Assembly (NCBI RefSeq): GCF_038502225.1
Contig: NC_091355.1
Location: 15,338,544 to 15,402,543, forward strand
Length of the DNA: 64,000 nt
Source: Cherax quadricarinatus
Taxonomy: Eukaryota; Arthropoda; Malacostraca; Decapoda; Parastacidae
Reading direction: 5' to 3'
The notes below the pieces were generated by a model that saw only the letters and a program-made list of their open reading frames with translations, was not told where the DNA came from and did not search any database. Made by a program: the position numbers and the translations under genes. Below are positions 28,638 through 39,603 of the stretch, in pieces (the first letter of the stretch is position 1; the number at the start of each line of letters is the position of its first letter).

Positions 28638-28752
28638 CGTTTTTCCAATCCTTCCTTGCCGTACATCTCGACTAACCCGATAATCGAAACCGAGTTCTTT
28701 CGTTTGAGAATGAAATATCCCACCCACTGAGCTATGTGTAATCATTCCTTTC
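28632..28752 (-). mobile_element. tRNA-derived SINE with (AC)n tail
   Basis: Minus strand: CATAGCTCAGTGGGTGGGAT (A-box-like TAGCTCAGTGG) and CGGTTTCGATTATCGGG (B-box-like). A short body GTACGGCAAGGAAGGATTGG and CGCTCTC then runs into (AC)n. The SINE call is inferred from spacing and tail. Confidence 0.6.
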
Positions 28753-29745
28753 AGTAGTGTGGATAGTTTTGGTAGCATCAAGTGAGGAACAAAGGCAAAA
28801 ACTACAAACAGTATTGCCTGTAGGATGCAATCAAATGCAGCTTCCCGGAACACAGTGCAGCCAGGATATAAAACTGGGAGTGAAATTTCTACATACAAAC
28901 CAAACGCCAAGCTGGGCCAGTCCTCCACAAGTCTGGCCCCATGAGAACCCTTGCATATTCTAGTAGTTAGATATCCTAACAACGATTAGATCTCGACAGA
29001 TTTACGACCTTGCTATGTAACGTGAATCAAGCTTGCAGCATACACAACCAGCACCACCTGAAGCCATGGCTGTGTTGAATGTCGAGAAGTCGAGTCCTGA
29101 GTTTGATATCTGGAATGACTCCGCTGGATTAGATTAGGTATGGGTTCAAAGTCATTATTATCTGCCCTACGGACTTTTTTTTGATTAATCGGGATCCCAA
29201 ATTATATGTAAACTACAGAATTCCACGTCAGTGCTACCAAAAAAAAAAACACAAAACGAAAACAGAGACGATGGATTCATAGTCTTGTCTTTATTTGATT
29301 ATAAGTATAGAAAAGTCGAGAAAAAGTATAAGAAATCCAAAAAATGGATCTGTGAAAATACTCAAGTTTCTGAGTATGGCATTAGCACTTCTCTTTCAGT
29401 TTGGATAGAAGACATTTTTGGGGTTAGCAATCCCGAAAGGTTATCAGCTTAGCATAATTCATAAAATTCAAGAAAATCTCCGTATGTTTTTTTCCACAGA
29501 ATTACACTTATTTTGAGTTTGAAAGACATACAGCTTAAACGATGCTCTCATCTCGAGAATACTGACATTCAAAAGATATTAAGATCCATGGGTTAGGCAC
29601 ATGGAAGTACAGAATAATAATGTGAAAGAGAATAATAATGTGAAAGAATCACTAAGGATGTCTTAGAATTTAGGGTTGGAAAGATAAGCCATGAAAAAAG
29701 ATGCATCGTAAGTGAATTGAGTGTGTGAGTGCACGCGCGCGCGCA
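28753..29745. other. Intronic stretch, nothing recognised
   Basis: No supported exon was found. The sequence between 28757 and 28990 is less AT-rich than its surroundings but matches no family I know. A short (AC)n tract follows at about 29748-29790. Confidence 0.4.
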
Positions 29746-29747
29746 CA

Positions 29748-29792
<45 letters not shown>

Positions 29793-29929
29793 CAAGCGTG
29801 CGATAGTGAATGCTGGATACGAAACAGAAAAATAAGCTCTTTACTTCAAAGGGAACGGGGCGGAAAAAATATCACTCAGAAGGTCAAGAGAGAGGAAGCC
29901 GAAGCACTGTGTAAACCGGTAGCCACATG

Positions 29930-30560
29930 CTGAGGCCGAACTGCATATTTTTGGACTGTAAAGAGGCTTCTGATACAGTACTGAACAGAATATTGGGACA
30001 AAGGCTAAATAGCGGAAGGAATAACATGGAAGCACATCAACAGGAATAATTAACAGGAAGGAAACAACGAGTGACTTTACGAAAGGTGTCTTAATTGATG
30101 GATGAGTGAAGTTCCTCAAGGATCAGTACTAGAACCGATATAGTTACTTGAATTTGTGAATAACATGACGTAGATAATGCCAGACTAATGAGGTGAATAC
30201 AAACAGGTAAAAATTAGGTAAACTTTAAATGGACAGATCAAGCTGCGGATTTTAGTTGGACATGTGGCTGTAAAGCTTCAAATCCAGCATGTGCAAAGTG
30301 TATGAAGATTGGGGATGGGCAAAGACTACAAATCTTACTCAAGTTGGATCTCGGAGTGTGCACTGCACCATTCATATTACCTGAATAACTGCTGCAGCAA
30401 GCGCGTGTCAGGATCCTAAGCAAGGAGGTATAACTCAGGCCCATATTGGTGTACGAAGCACCAGTAAGAAACTCATTGTTTAACATTTCAAGAAACTGGA
30501 GAGTGCGAGGCTTGCAAAGAGACTAGCAATGTAACCTTGGCAAATAATATCGACAAAGTG
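29930..30560 (+). mobile_element. Strongly decayed CR1/jockey-like LINE fragment
   Basis: Broken frames still show FLDCKEASDTVL (motif A FLDYRKAFDTV), TGRKQRVTLRKV and EVPQGSVLEPI followed by VNNMT. Further on are RLGMGKD and ITAAAS-type sequence, then the ETGECEACKETSNV region. Many stops and frameshifts are present. It is the same protein type as the 27-41 kb copies but much older. Confidence 0.7.
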
Positions 30561-30844
30561 GCTTAATAAGACTCACGAGTAAACTCTACGACATATCCGA
30601 AAACGTATCGATCCCGAGACCTTGATCACTTCTAACATACAGAGATCGACAATAACAGCATGTAAAGACTGGGAGGGAAGAGGTGTGAATTACATAGTGA
30701 CCTGATGAAAAGGCAAGTGAGGATTTTTGAGGTCAAGTGATTCCTGTGTTGTGAGATAAGTTAACCTCAGTCTGGTTGGGTATCAAGTACACCAGTGTTT
30801 CTTAAAATTTATAGCTTTTTTTTTTTTACACTTATCAATTTTAC

Positions 30845-31810
30845 AGGCTAAGAACTGTTATCAAACTTGTGCTCATTTCAAAGCCCCACGACACCCCGGA
30901 TACGACCCACAACAGTCAACTAACATACAGGTGCCTACTTGATAAATTAGACACATGTGCAACTCTTGGGTATCTTTATTGAGGAAACGTTTCGCCACAC
31001 AGTGGCTTCATCAGTCCATACAAAGGAGAATCTTGAACAGGAGGAGAATGAGGTAATCAGTCCCTCAACCTTGAGTCGATGTGGTCAGTCCATCAATCTT
31101 GAATAGAATACGGCATACGTGCGGAGGAGGAGCTTATAAACCGTTGGTAGGAGAGGTGCAGCAGTCATAGGTGGTGCCACACTTGTTCAATGTGGAAGTA
31201 GGTCGTGCCCAAGAATTAGGCAAGCGAAGAATTCCCAAGTATTAAGATCCCAAGAGGTTGCAGTGTCTGACAGGTTTGTAGATGAATGGTTCAGAGAACC
31301 GACATGTTGATAAATTAGACACATGTGCAACTCTTGGCTATCTTTACTGAGGAAACGTTTCGCCACACAGTGGCTTCATCAGTCCATACTTGGGAATTCT
31401 TCGCTTGCCTAATTCTTGGGCACGACCTACTTCCACATTGAACAAATGTGACACCACCTATGACTGCTGCACCTCTCCTACCAACGGTTTATAAGATCCT
31501 TCTCCGCACGTATGCTGTATTCTATTCAAGATTGATGGACTGACCACATCGACTCAAGGTTGAGGGACTGATTACCTCATTCTCCTCCTGTTCAAGATTC
31601 TCCTTTGTATGGACTGATGAAGCCACTGTGTTGCGAAACGTTTCCTCAATAAAGATAGCCAAGAGTTGCACATGTGTCTAATTTATCAACATGTCGGTTC
31701 TCTGAACCATTCATCTACAGGTACCTACTTACTGGTAGGTAAACAGGAAACATACCCAACGCTTTCACTATTGACGGGGATCGAGCAATGGACACTCAGT
31801 AACTTCTGGC
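30845..31810 (-). mobile_element. tRNA-derived SINE split by a fold-back insertion
   Basis: The two SINE halves are at about 30845-30940 (CTAAGAACTGTTATC, CCACGACACCCCGGATACG, CAACAGTCAACTAACATACAG) and about 31718-31810 (GGTACCTACTTACTGGTAGG, AACGCTTTCACTATTGACGG). Joined across 30941-31717 they restore the body of the SINE family seen at 17490-17706. Confidence 0.75.
30941..31717. mobile_element. 777-bp fold-back element with 14-bp target-site duplication
   Basis: The left arm (30941-31244) and right arm (31380-31690) are inverted repeats of about 305 bp. By eye they are roughly 97% identical. Both begin GATAAATTAGACACATGTGC outward, then carry GAGGAAACGTTTCGCC, CAGTGGCTTCATCAGTCC, TCAGTCCCTCAACCTTGAG and GGTAGGAGAGGTGCAGCAG. 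A third partial copy of the arm start lies in direct orientation at about 31308-31379. ACAGGTGCCTACTT (30927-30940) and ACAGGTACCTACTT (31717-31730) flank the insertion. There is no coding capacity. The superfamily is unknown. Confidence 0.85.
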
Positions 31811-32379
31811 ATTATGCAGCACTTTAATAAGCCAACGCATTAGAGGGATTTATTAACTAGTGAGACTTAAATTAGCCAATGGTGCAGCTACAAAAGAGAA
31901 ACTAATCGTGCTAAATCCCGCTGTCCAGATTCATATATATTTTTTTTAATTACTTGAAAATTTTCTCTGAATTATATTGACCCGTGCCAAAGAATGCAAG
32001 ATGGTTTAAGAAGTTACACAGACATACTGAAAAGTATGTAGTTTTAAAAACGAATTCTTTGATATTTTCAACATCTTATGATCTTTAAGCCCCAAGATTG
32101 AAATCCAGGCTTAAGTTCCCCTCCGACTGAAATCCCTGCTGAGCCACTGGATCATATTTTCACTTCTAACGAGATTGGTGTCACTGTGTTTGTATATGAA
32201 ATGCCCCAAGGTCAAGTATTTACCTTCACCTACTTTGTGTAAGTGAAAATAAAGAATTGAAGATAAACTGGAGAGTGAAAGAAATCAATGTAAATGAAAG
32301 TCGGCTGTAAATGTATGAAGAAAAATTTCAGTAGGGTATTAAATTCAGGGGATGATCTACCCGAAAAGTGTCTTATACT
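31811..32379. other. Intronic stretch, nothing recognised
   Basis: No exon or repeat was supported. Confidence 0.4.
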
Positions 32380-33300
32380 CGTATATCCAATCAGAAGCAG
32401 AAAGAAACGACTGATAAGTTTTCACCAACCCAAAGTGGAATAGATATGAAACACAGGAGAACCCCTGGTTCAGTCAACGTAATGAGACAAAATTCAGAAA
32501 CATAGGGGCAAGGAAACAGTACAGCTACTAGAGAACAGATTCATGCTAACAGAAGAGTCAGAGATGATTATCTTTGGGTGAGAAAGACGCTGGGAAAGCT
32601 TGAAATTAGCAGAACCAAAGCTACTTCACAGTAACGTCAAGAAAGATGGCAATGAAGAATCTTGGCATAACTCTGAGGAATGAACAGGAAACACTCACAA
32701 AGTGACGGAGTTATGCAAAATAATAATTATTATGATTAAGCAAGGATCATTGTCTGAGAAGAAAGTCAAGATGAAACAAACAGAATTATGACATGCTGAA
32801 ATAGTTAATGAGGTGGTTAGAGGATCCTTAAAGGAACTTGAAATACTGAAGACATCCGGATCAGATGTATATTCCCAACAATTATTAATAAATGAAACCG
32901 AAATATTTTGCGAGTGGTATCTAACTCTTTAACAATTCATTAATAACCTGTGAAGCATTATATGGCTTGGAAGATGACAAATAAAACTGTGTGATACGCA
33001 AGTTCCAGATAATAATTTTGACGAGGATTCAAGTTGATCATCATCACAAAGGTAAATGGATGGCCCCATTATTATAATCAAAAAGAAGCGCTAAGCCACA
33101 AGGGCTATACAGCATGGATGGCCCCAGCTTACAGTTTTAGACACACATTTCCACTCCTCTGAAAGAATGTTGGGGACACAGAAGAAGTGTACTCCATACA
33201 GGAGTTCAAAATAGATATCATAAAGCTATTTCAAGTCTTCGGTTGTGAGGTAGAGCGCGTATTCCCACAAATAGGTGATTAAAAATAGGTAGTTACAATT
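32380..33300 (+). mobile_element. Possible relic of a LINE pre-RT region and tail
   Basis: Very broken frames. The most suggestive pieces are GSLKELEILKTSGSDVYSQQLL-like sequence near 32830-32900 (a DGI-x-P-like pre-RT block) and CEWYLTL. Near 33190-33295 a tail-like stretch reads ATAGGTGATTAAAAATAGG and AGTTACAATTAGGTAATTA, reminiscent of the LINE B tail. A copy of the TTATTATAATCAAAAAG short repeat sits at 33071-33118. Confidence 0.35.
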
Positions 33301-33648
33301 AGGTAATTATAGAACCACGCAATTTACTACTGTAATTGGTGTATTTGGTCACGCAGAGCTCGCCAGCTGCACTAATAAATATAATTACTATTTTTCCTAT
33401 GTGATGGTAATAAATAGTCGTTGGTAAATTTCCAATAGGAAAACAGCCGGGATTAATCGGTAGGTCTGGCTGCTATCATTTAAAGCAGGCGGTCCCCAAT
33501 TCCTGCATTAAATCTCCTTATAATTGCCCAGATCTCCACATTAGTTCCTCCAGTTCCAATATTTTATTTTATGCATTTTTAAATTCCTTCTCGCTACCCC
33601 TCCTAAAAATGAGCCTTTATCTCAGGGATGCACAACCGGCTGGCCGAT

Positions 33649-33934
33649 GGCCTCACGCCGCCCGTGAGCCTCACGCCGCCCGTGAGCCTCACGCCGCCCG
33701 TGAGCCTCACGCGGCCCGTGAGCCTCACGCGGCCCGTGAGCCTTATGCGACCCGTGAGCCTCACGCGGCCCGTGAGCCTCACGCCGCCCGTGAGCCTCAC
33801 GCCGCTCGTGAGCCTCACGCCGCCCGTGAGCCTCACGCCGCCCGTGAGCCTCACGCCGCCCGTGAGCCTCACGCCGCCCGTGAGCCTCACGCCGCCCGTG
33901 AGCCTCACGCCGCCCGTGAGCCTCACGCGGCCAG
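33649..33934. repeat. 18-bp GC-rich minisatellite, about 16 copies
   Basis: Units of CACGCCGCCCGTGAGCCT, some with GCGGCC or GCTCG variants. It is strikingly CpG-rich in an AT-rich setting. The unit is a multiple of 3, so several frames stay open on both strands (about 110-118 codons each). These are not genes. Confidence 0.97.
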
Positions 33935-34164
33935 TAAGTAGCAAAACTGTGGTCCACAATAAGTTTTATATATGAAAAAATATTTCACGTATACGTGACC
34001 CTGAATACCTTCCATTGGCAATACTCTTTATATATATTACATATTGTATAAAAGATTTGCTGATTCATTAACTGTTACTTTAATAAGGTAATATACATAT
34101 ATGACCGTCTAAAATACTGGATTACCTGGTTCTGCATAAAACTTGTGGCCGCAGCTTGCGATTT

Positions 34165-34722
<558 letters not shown>

Positions 34723-35411
34723 CTCGGTTTCAGGCAAATTTCGATTTCCGCATCCCTGTCACTAAAAGTGTACCCCTCTTCAGTTCTTCAACTCGCGTCC
34801 CTCGCTCAACTTTTGATAGCATCTTCAGAATTCAGAAAGATTTCTTCGCGTGTGGGGGGAATTAATACAATATCGAGAGACAGGAATCTCACACAAGTGG
34901 ACGCAAAATTTCTTTATTTGTGAATTAGTAAATTTTTCCGGTGTTGAGCTATAGCTCGTTGTCCTGCCTTTTAGCCTTTTTGATGACTGTAAAGTTAACA
35001 ATGTTTTATTTAACCAGTATATTTCCTGTACATGAATGGTATACAATACGGACAAGTTTATTTCCTGCTTCTGTTCTGTTCTCAAGTCTATTTCATTCTG
35101 AACCTTTCAGAGCAATGTAGAAACAGTAGTAGTGGTGGAGGCTGCGACAGTGGAAACTGGGATAGTAGTAGTGGTGTGATGGTGATAGTATTTGCAGTGG
35201 TAGATATAGAGGTAGTGGAGGTTGGTATAGGGTTGTTGTGGTGGTAGTGGTGGTGATAGTAGCAGATGTACCGGTGGTAAACTGTTAATGATGGTGGTGA
35301 TTGTGGTAGGAGTAGAGGCTGTCACTGCAGTTGTACTAGCCCTAGCAGTAGACAAAACTTTACCGACACGATTAATAATAAACATACATGCACTTTTCTC
35401 TATGCGTCATG
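34723..35411. repeat. Gene-free stretch with degenerate (GGT/AGT)n
   Basis: Nothing recognisable occurs to about 35110. From about 35115 to 35290 the sequence is a degenerate GTGGTAGTGGTGATAG-type triplet repeat. Confidence 0.6.
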
Positions 35412-35592
35412 CAGAGGCGGCGCCAGAATTTCTGTACTGGAAGGTACTGGGGTGGCTAAGTGCTTTGAAGGGGAATAGAAGATTTGTACTGAAACAGCGT
35501 TATTACTATTTTTATTGGGGGAAAGGTTTGGAGGTTAAAAGAATTCTTTAGGGGGGCTGAAGCCCCCCAGCCCTACCGTAACGCCGCCCCTG
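35412..35592. mobile_element. hAT-type MITE with 8-bp target-site duplication
   Basis: The 181-bp element starts CAGAGGCGGCGCCAGAATTT and ends TAACGCCGCCCCTG, so the terminal inverted repeat is CAGRGGCGGCG. The flanks are GCGTCATG (35404-35411) and ACGTCATG (35593-35600), an 8-bp duplication matching at 7 positions. An inner GGGGGGCTGAAGCCCCCC hairpin sits near the right end. CAGGGGCGG termini with 8-bp duplications are typical of hAT elements. Confidence 0.8.
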
Positions 35593-36159
35593 ACGTCATG
35601 AATTCCTTTCACTGTTTTTATTCCAATTGACAGTGTAGCCGGAGAAAAGTTGAGGGTGGAGAGAGTCTTCTCTTGTACCCTCTTATTCCAAACTAAAGCT
35701 AGGTGGACTATACCTCGTTTCAGGAGAATGTGTTTGTGTCCTGATGTCTGTCTACGAAACTGAAAACCTTAGTAAACAAAATACAGATGTGATTGGGTAT
35801 ATAAAAAGTAGAAAACATCCTAACTTTAGTGGAAAAGGGAAAGAGACGTCTGAGACTACTGTAAATAGCTTTGGAAATTATAAAATATGTACAAGTTTTC
35901 TAAATGGAGTAGTATTTAAAGAAATCTGGATTTACTTAAAATAAATAATTGATTTAAAGAAGAAAGTCCTTTTTACAACCCAAGAGAAGTTCTCTGTTAA
36001 GTAAAAGGATACATGTGAAACTAATGCGACTAATTACTCTGGCAACGTTTCGCTCTCATGTGTCCTTTTAAATAACATATTGTCGGTAATTCTACCAACA
36101 TAATTGCGAAGTTCTATGACAGGGTGACAGACAGACAATAATGTGAAGGGTAGGAAGTC

Positions 36160-36560
36160 TTCGATTGTTAGAAAGAATTCGATTCTATACTAAACGAGAG
36201 AATGATGAACACCAAGAAAAAAAACATAAGATAGGTTCTACAATAAATCACAGAATACTCAAAGGAGAGAAGAAAGTGATGACCAGTGAGGACGTATCAA
36301 GAGGGGCAGATGTGACAAGTGGAGCACAACGAAGATCAGTGCTGTTACAAGTACTGGTCCTTATATATGTAACAGGTATAACAGAAGAGATAAAAATCCT
36401 GAATATCACTGTTCGAAGATGATGAAAATAAAAACCGAAGACAGCATGGAACCGCAAAAAAGCCGACTTGAACAGACAACAGACAAATACCTACTGAACG
36501 TCAACCTCAGCAAGTGTGAAACTGTGAAAATTAGACTGATATCAAAATACTGATTCACGA
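36160..36560 (+). mobile_element. Decayed LINE reverse transcriptase fragment
   Basis: VTSGAQRRSVLLQVLVLIYV corresponds to the motif-B block [18 protein letters not shown]. It is followed by ITEEIKILNITV and, in a shifted frame, DKYLLNVNLSKCETVKI (usual W-x-x-x-FN-x-x-KC-x-VM). The FADD motif is lost. At about 36563-36625 a minus-strand tRNA-like SINE piece (GTGGAGTTTGAACCCATGA) follows. Confidence 0.65.
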
Positions 36561-36625
36561 AACAATTGCAAACAAACAACGGAAAGGGTGGAGTTTGAAC
36601 CCATGATGAAACAGTCATCGGGCCA

Positions 36626-37631
36626 TTACAGTAGTAGGATAAAGACAAACATACGTAAAACATTTTCAGAATATACGCACTGAATCCTACATTCTCGATC
36701 TGTCTTACGTAACACGGAAAAGAGTGATGAACAATTTAACTTACTTTGCCTTTACAAGCTTGTAGGGTGCAGAGAACTAATAGAAAAGTAGAAATAAGTA
36801 GGATGTGCATCAATTAGGCGAGACCTAAATGAAAAAAAAAAAAACTGTATACTCTGGTGCACGGATGTCCGCTTCGTAGCCGTTACTGGTCACGCTATTT
36901 GCTACTTTCATGTTATGAGATGCTCATTTCACTTAAAGATGTAAAGGTCTCCTGATCTGACATTGCTTGGAAGAAGCCCATATGTATAAGTGGGGTGAGG
37001 AACACTCTCGGCTGAAGTTGCAACTGACGTCTTTAATCCAACTGCATTACTGCACATACCTTAAATCATGAACACATTTTAGTTTCCTGAAGGTCTCAGT
37101 GATTGTCTCATATATACTGAACATCCAGAAAAGGGGAATTATTGTGTCTCATTTATGAAGTCAATGAGAGGCAATTTCTATTATTGAGCCAGAAACTATC
37201 AAAATATTCCAATTCTAGCCAAACTGCGATGTCATCTACATATTTCAGCCTCTTTAGATTTATTATCTGGCTAATAATTCAGTCTCAAAGTATTCCATGA
37301 ATAAATTTGCTTCGAATGAGCTTAGAGGATTTACCACTGCAAAACCCTGGGATTTCTTTTAAACAACAGTGTTACCACACACACACACACACACACACAC
37401 ACGTATCCATGCACTGAGGTGCACACATGCATACCTATTGCCAGAGTCCAAAGGTAATCAACACAAACAGTTTGCACACAGGTCAGAGCAGAGTTAATTC
37501 TTTATTGATATAATTCTCACTTTCATTAAAACAAAGTCGTACCCAGAGTGTCTCGCTCCAACCCCAGTAATAAGAAGCAGACGTGACTAAGTTGATGTCT
37601 GTTGGATCCTGATGTGAAGCTTTCGAGTGTG
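36626..37631. other. Intronic stretch, short (AC)n only
   Basis: No exon was recognised. A short (AC)n tract lies at about 37378-37402. Confidence 0.45.
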
Positions 37632-37742
<111 letters not shown>

Positions 37743-37885
37743 AAGGAGATATACATGAGATGAAAGGGAAACACGAACACATTTTCTCTCCTACCTCACA
37801 CATGCAAACATCAGCTCAAACATCCACAACAGCTCACCCATCTCAATAATAATCCTCGCCCTCAGATACCCACAAAACCACCCAC

Positions 37886-38082
37886 CGGCAGGAATGATTT
37901 GGAAAATGCATGGGTTGTCCTGGACGCCTATGGAGTTGTTGGCCCAGCAGTGAAGCATGCCGTAGTCCTTGTCTGAGGCGCCGACGAAGGTGTAGTGAGA
38001 CGCCAAGTGTCCCCAGGGTAGTGGCTCACCCTTAGAGGTGTAGGTTCTCTCTGACCCGTTGAGACGCCAGTGGAAAGTGGCC
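37886..38082 (-). CDS. Sidestep-family receptor, exon encoding second half of C-terminal Ig domain
   Basis: This internal exon lies between a TTTTCCTCAACAG acceptor and a GCCG|GTGGGT donor. It is 197 nt: 1 nt, 65 codons, 1 nt. It reads ATFHWRLNGSERTY (C-strand Trp), later DKDYGMLHCWANNSIG (F-strand D-x-G-x-x-x-C pattern), then DNPCIFQIIPA. The CWA(D/N)N...G and (x)PC(x)F signatures are characteristic of the last Ig domain of Sidestep-type receptors. NGS and NNS are possible N-glycosylation sites. The opening nucleotide completes the codon from the 54439-54535 exon, and the terminal G completes a Gly codon with the 1485-1778 exon. The intron upstream is about 16.4 kb and the one downstream about 36.1 kb. 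LINE tail fragments lie within about 100 bp of the acceptor. Confidence 0.85.
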
Positions 38083-38099
38083 CTGTTGAGGAAAATTAT

Positions 38100-38461
38100 T
38101 TAGTTTAGTAATCACACACATACCACAAATAGGTGAGTATACACAAAGGAAGTGGGACGACTTAGACACCGAAATGGTAGAAGCAGAAGAATTCGTATAC
38201 ACTTTTAAGGATAGGCATGATAAGTCTCACGCAGCCAGAACAGAGTGAAACCAGTAGCGGCCAGCACAGAGGCTGGTAAGGAGCAGTGATTTGCCCACTG
38301 CAACCACACATAGAAGAATGCGCACACATACACACACCCATACACAAATACACCCATACACATCCACCCATACACACACGCACGCACTCACCCAAGCACG
38401 CACGCTTGCATGCACACATGCGCGCGCACGCGCACACACAAACACACACACACACACACAC
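38100..38461 (+). mobile_element. LINE B copy 2, 3'-terminal fragment plus (AC)n-rich tail
   Basis: An ATAGGTGAGTA tail-like piece lies at about 38117-38137. From about 38150, EAEEFVYTFKDRHDKSH corresponds to VEAESIHSFKKRYDKSH of the other copies. Next come AGTAGCGGCCAGCACAGAGG and a degenerate ACACATAC/ACGC tract that becomes pure (AC)n by 38440-38461. The copy starts about 70 bp upstream of the Ig exon acceptor. Confidence 0.75.
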
Positions 38462-39533
38462 GTATAATAGGGAGGGCACTGCAATGGATCAGAAAATACC
38501 CGACAGGAAGGCAATGCGAGACATGGTACGTGACGAGGTGTCGGAGTGGGCACCTGTGACGAGCGGAGTTCCACAGGGGTCAGTTCTATGACCGGTGCTG
38601 TTTTTGGTATTTGTGAACGACATGATGGAAGGAATAGACTAAGAATTGCCTCTGTTTCCAGACGATATGAAGTTAATGAGGAGAATTCAGTCGGAGGAGG
38701 ACCAGGCAGGACTACAAAGAAATCTGGAGAGGCTACAGGCTTGGTCTAGCAACTGGCTCATGGGGTTCAACCCCGCCAAGTGCAGTCATGAAGATCGGGG
38801 AAGGGCAAAGAAGACCGCAGACGGAATACAGCCTAGGGGGCCAAAAACTACAAACCTCACTTAAGGAAAAGGATCTTGGGGTGAGTATCATACCGAACAT
38901 ATGTCCTGAGATGCACATCAACCAAATAACTGCTGCAGCATATGGGTGAATAGCAAACCTAAGAATAGCTTTCCGACATCTCAGTAAGGAGTCGTTCAGG
39001 ACACTGTACACCGTGTACATCAGGCCAATATTAGAGTATGCAGCACCAGTTTGGAGCCTATACATGGGCAAGCACGTCAAGAAATTAGAGAAAGTGCCAA
39101 GGTTTGCAACAAGATAAGTCCCGGAGCTAAGGGGCATGTCCAACGAGGAGAGGTTAAGGGAAATTGACCTAACGACACTGGAGGACAGGGGGGGGGGGCA
39201 TGATAACACATAAAATACTGAGAGGAATCGACAAAGTGGACAGAGGTAAGATATTCATGAGAATGGACACAGCAACATGGGGTCACAATTGGAAGTTGAA
39301 GACTCAGATAAGTCAGAGAGATGTTAGGAAGTATTTCTTCAGTCACAAAGTTGTCAGGCAGTGGAATAGTCTGGAAAGAGAGGTGGAGGCAGAATCCATA
39401 CACAGCTTTAAGAAAAGGTATGATAAATCTCACAGAGCAGGAAGTGAGTGACTCAGTAGCCACCAGTGAAGAGGTGGGGCCTGGAGCTATGAATCGACCC
39501 TTGTAACTACAATTAGCTGAGTATAATTGGGTT

Positions 39534-39536
<3 letters not shown>
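38462..39536 (+). mobile_element. LINE B copy 3, RT C-terminal half to 3' end
   Basis: It starts right after (AC)n and reads [40 protein letters not shown] (FADD mutated to FPDD) and LQAWSSNWLMGFNPAKC. Then follow LKEKDLGVSI, ITAAAYG, LYTVYIRPILEYAAPVW and RLREIDLTTLEDR. A run of nine G at 39190-39198 replaces the usual GAGAGAGGGG segment. It ends ISQRDVRKYFFSHKVVRQWNSLEREVEAESIHSFKKRYDKSHRAGSE and the GTTAGTAC tail, which enters (AC)n. Several frameshifts are present. It is orientated like copies 1 and 4. Confidence 0.9.

Positions 39537-39600
<64 letters not shown>
39537..39600. repeat. (AC)n microsatellite
   Basis: 64 bp of AC repeats, shared as the 3' tail of LINE B copy 3 and the 5' junction of copy 4. 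Confidence 0.97.

Positions 39601-39603
<3 letters not shown>

Noticed and set aside
33603..33975. Overlapping 110-118 codon frames on both strands
   Set aside because: They are products of the 18-bp GC-rich minisatellite.
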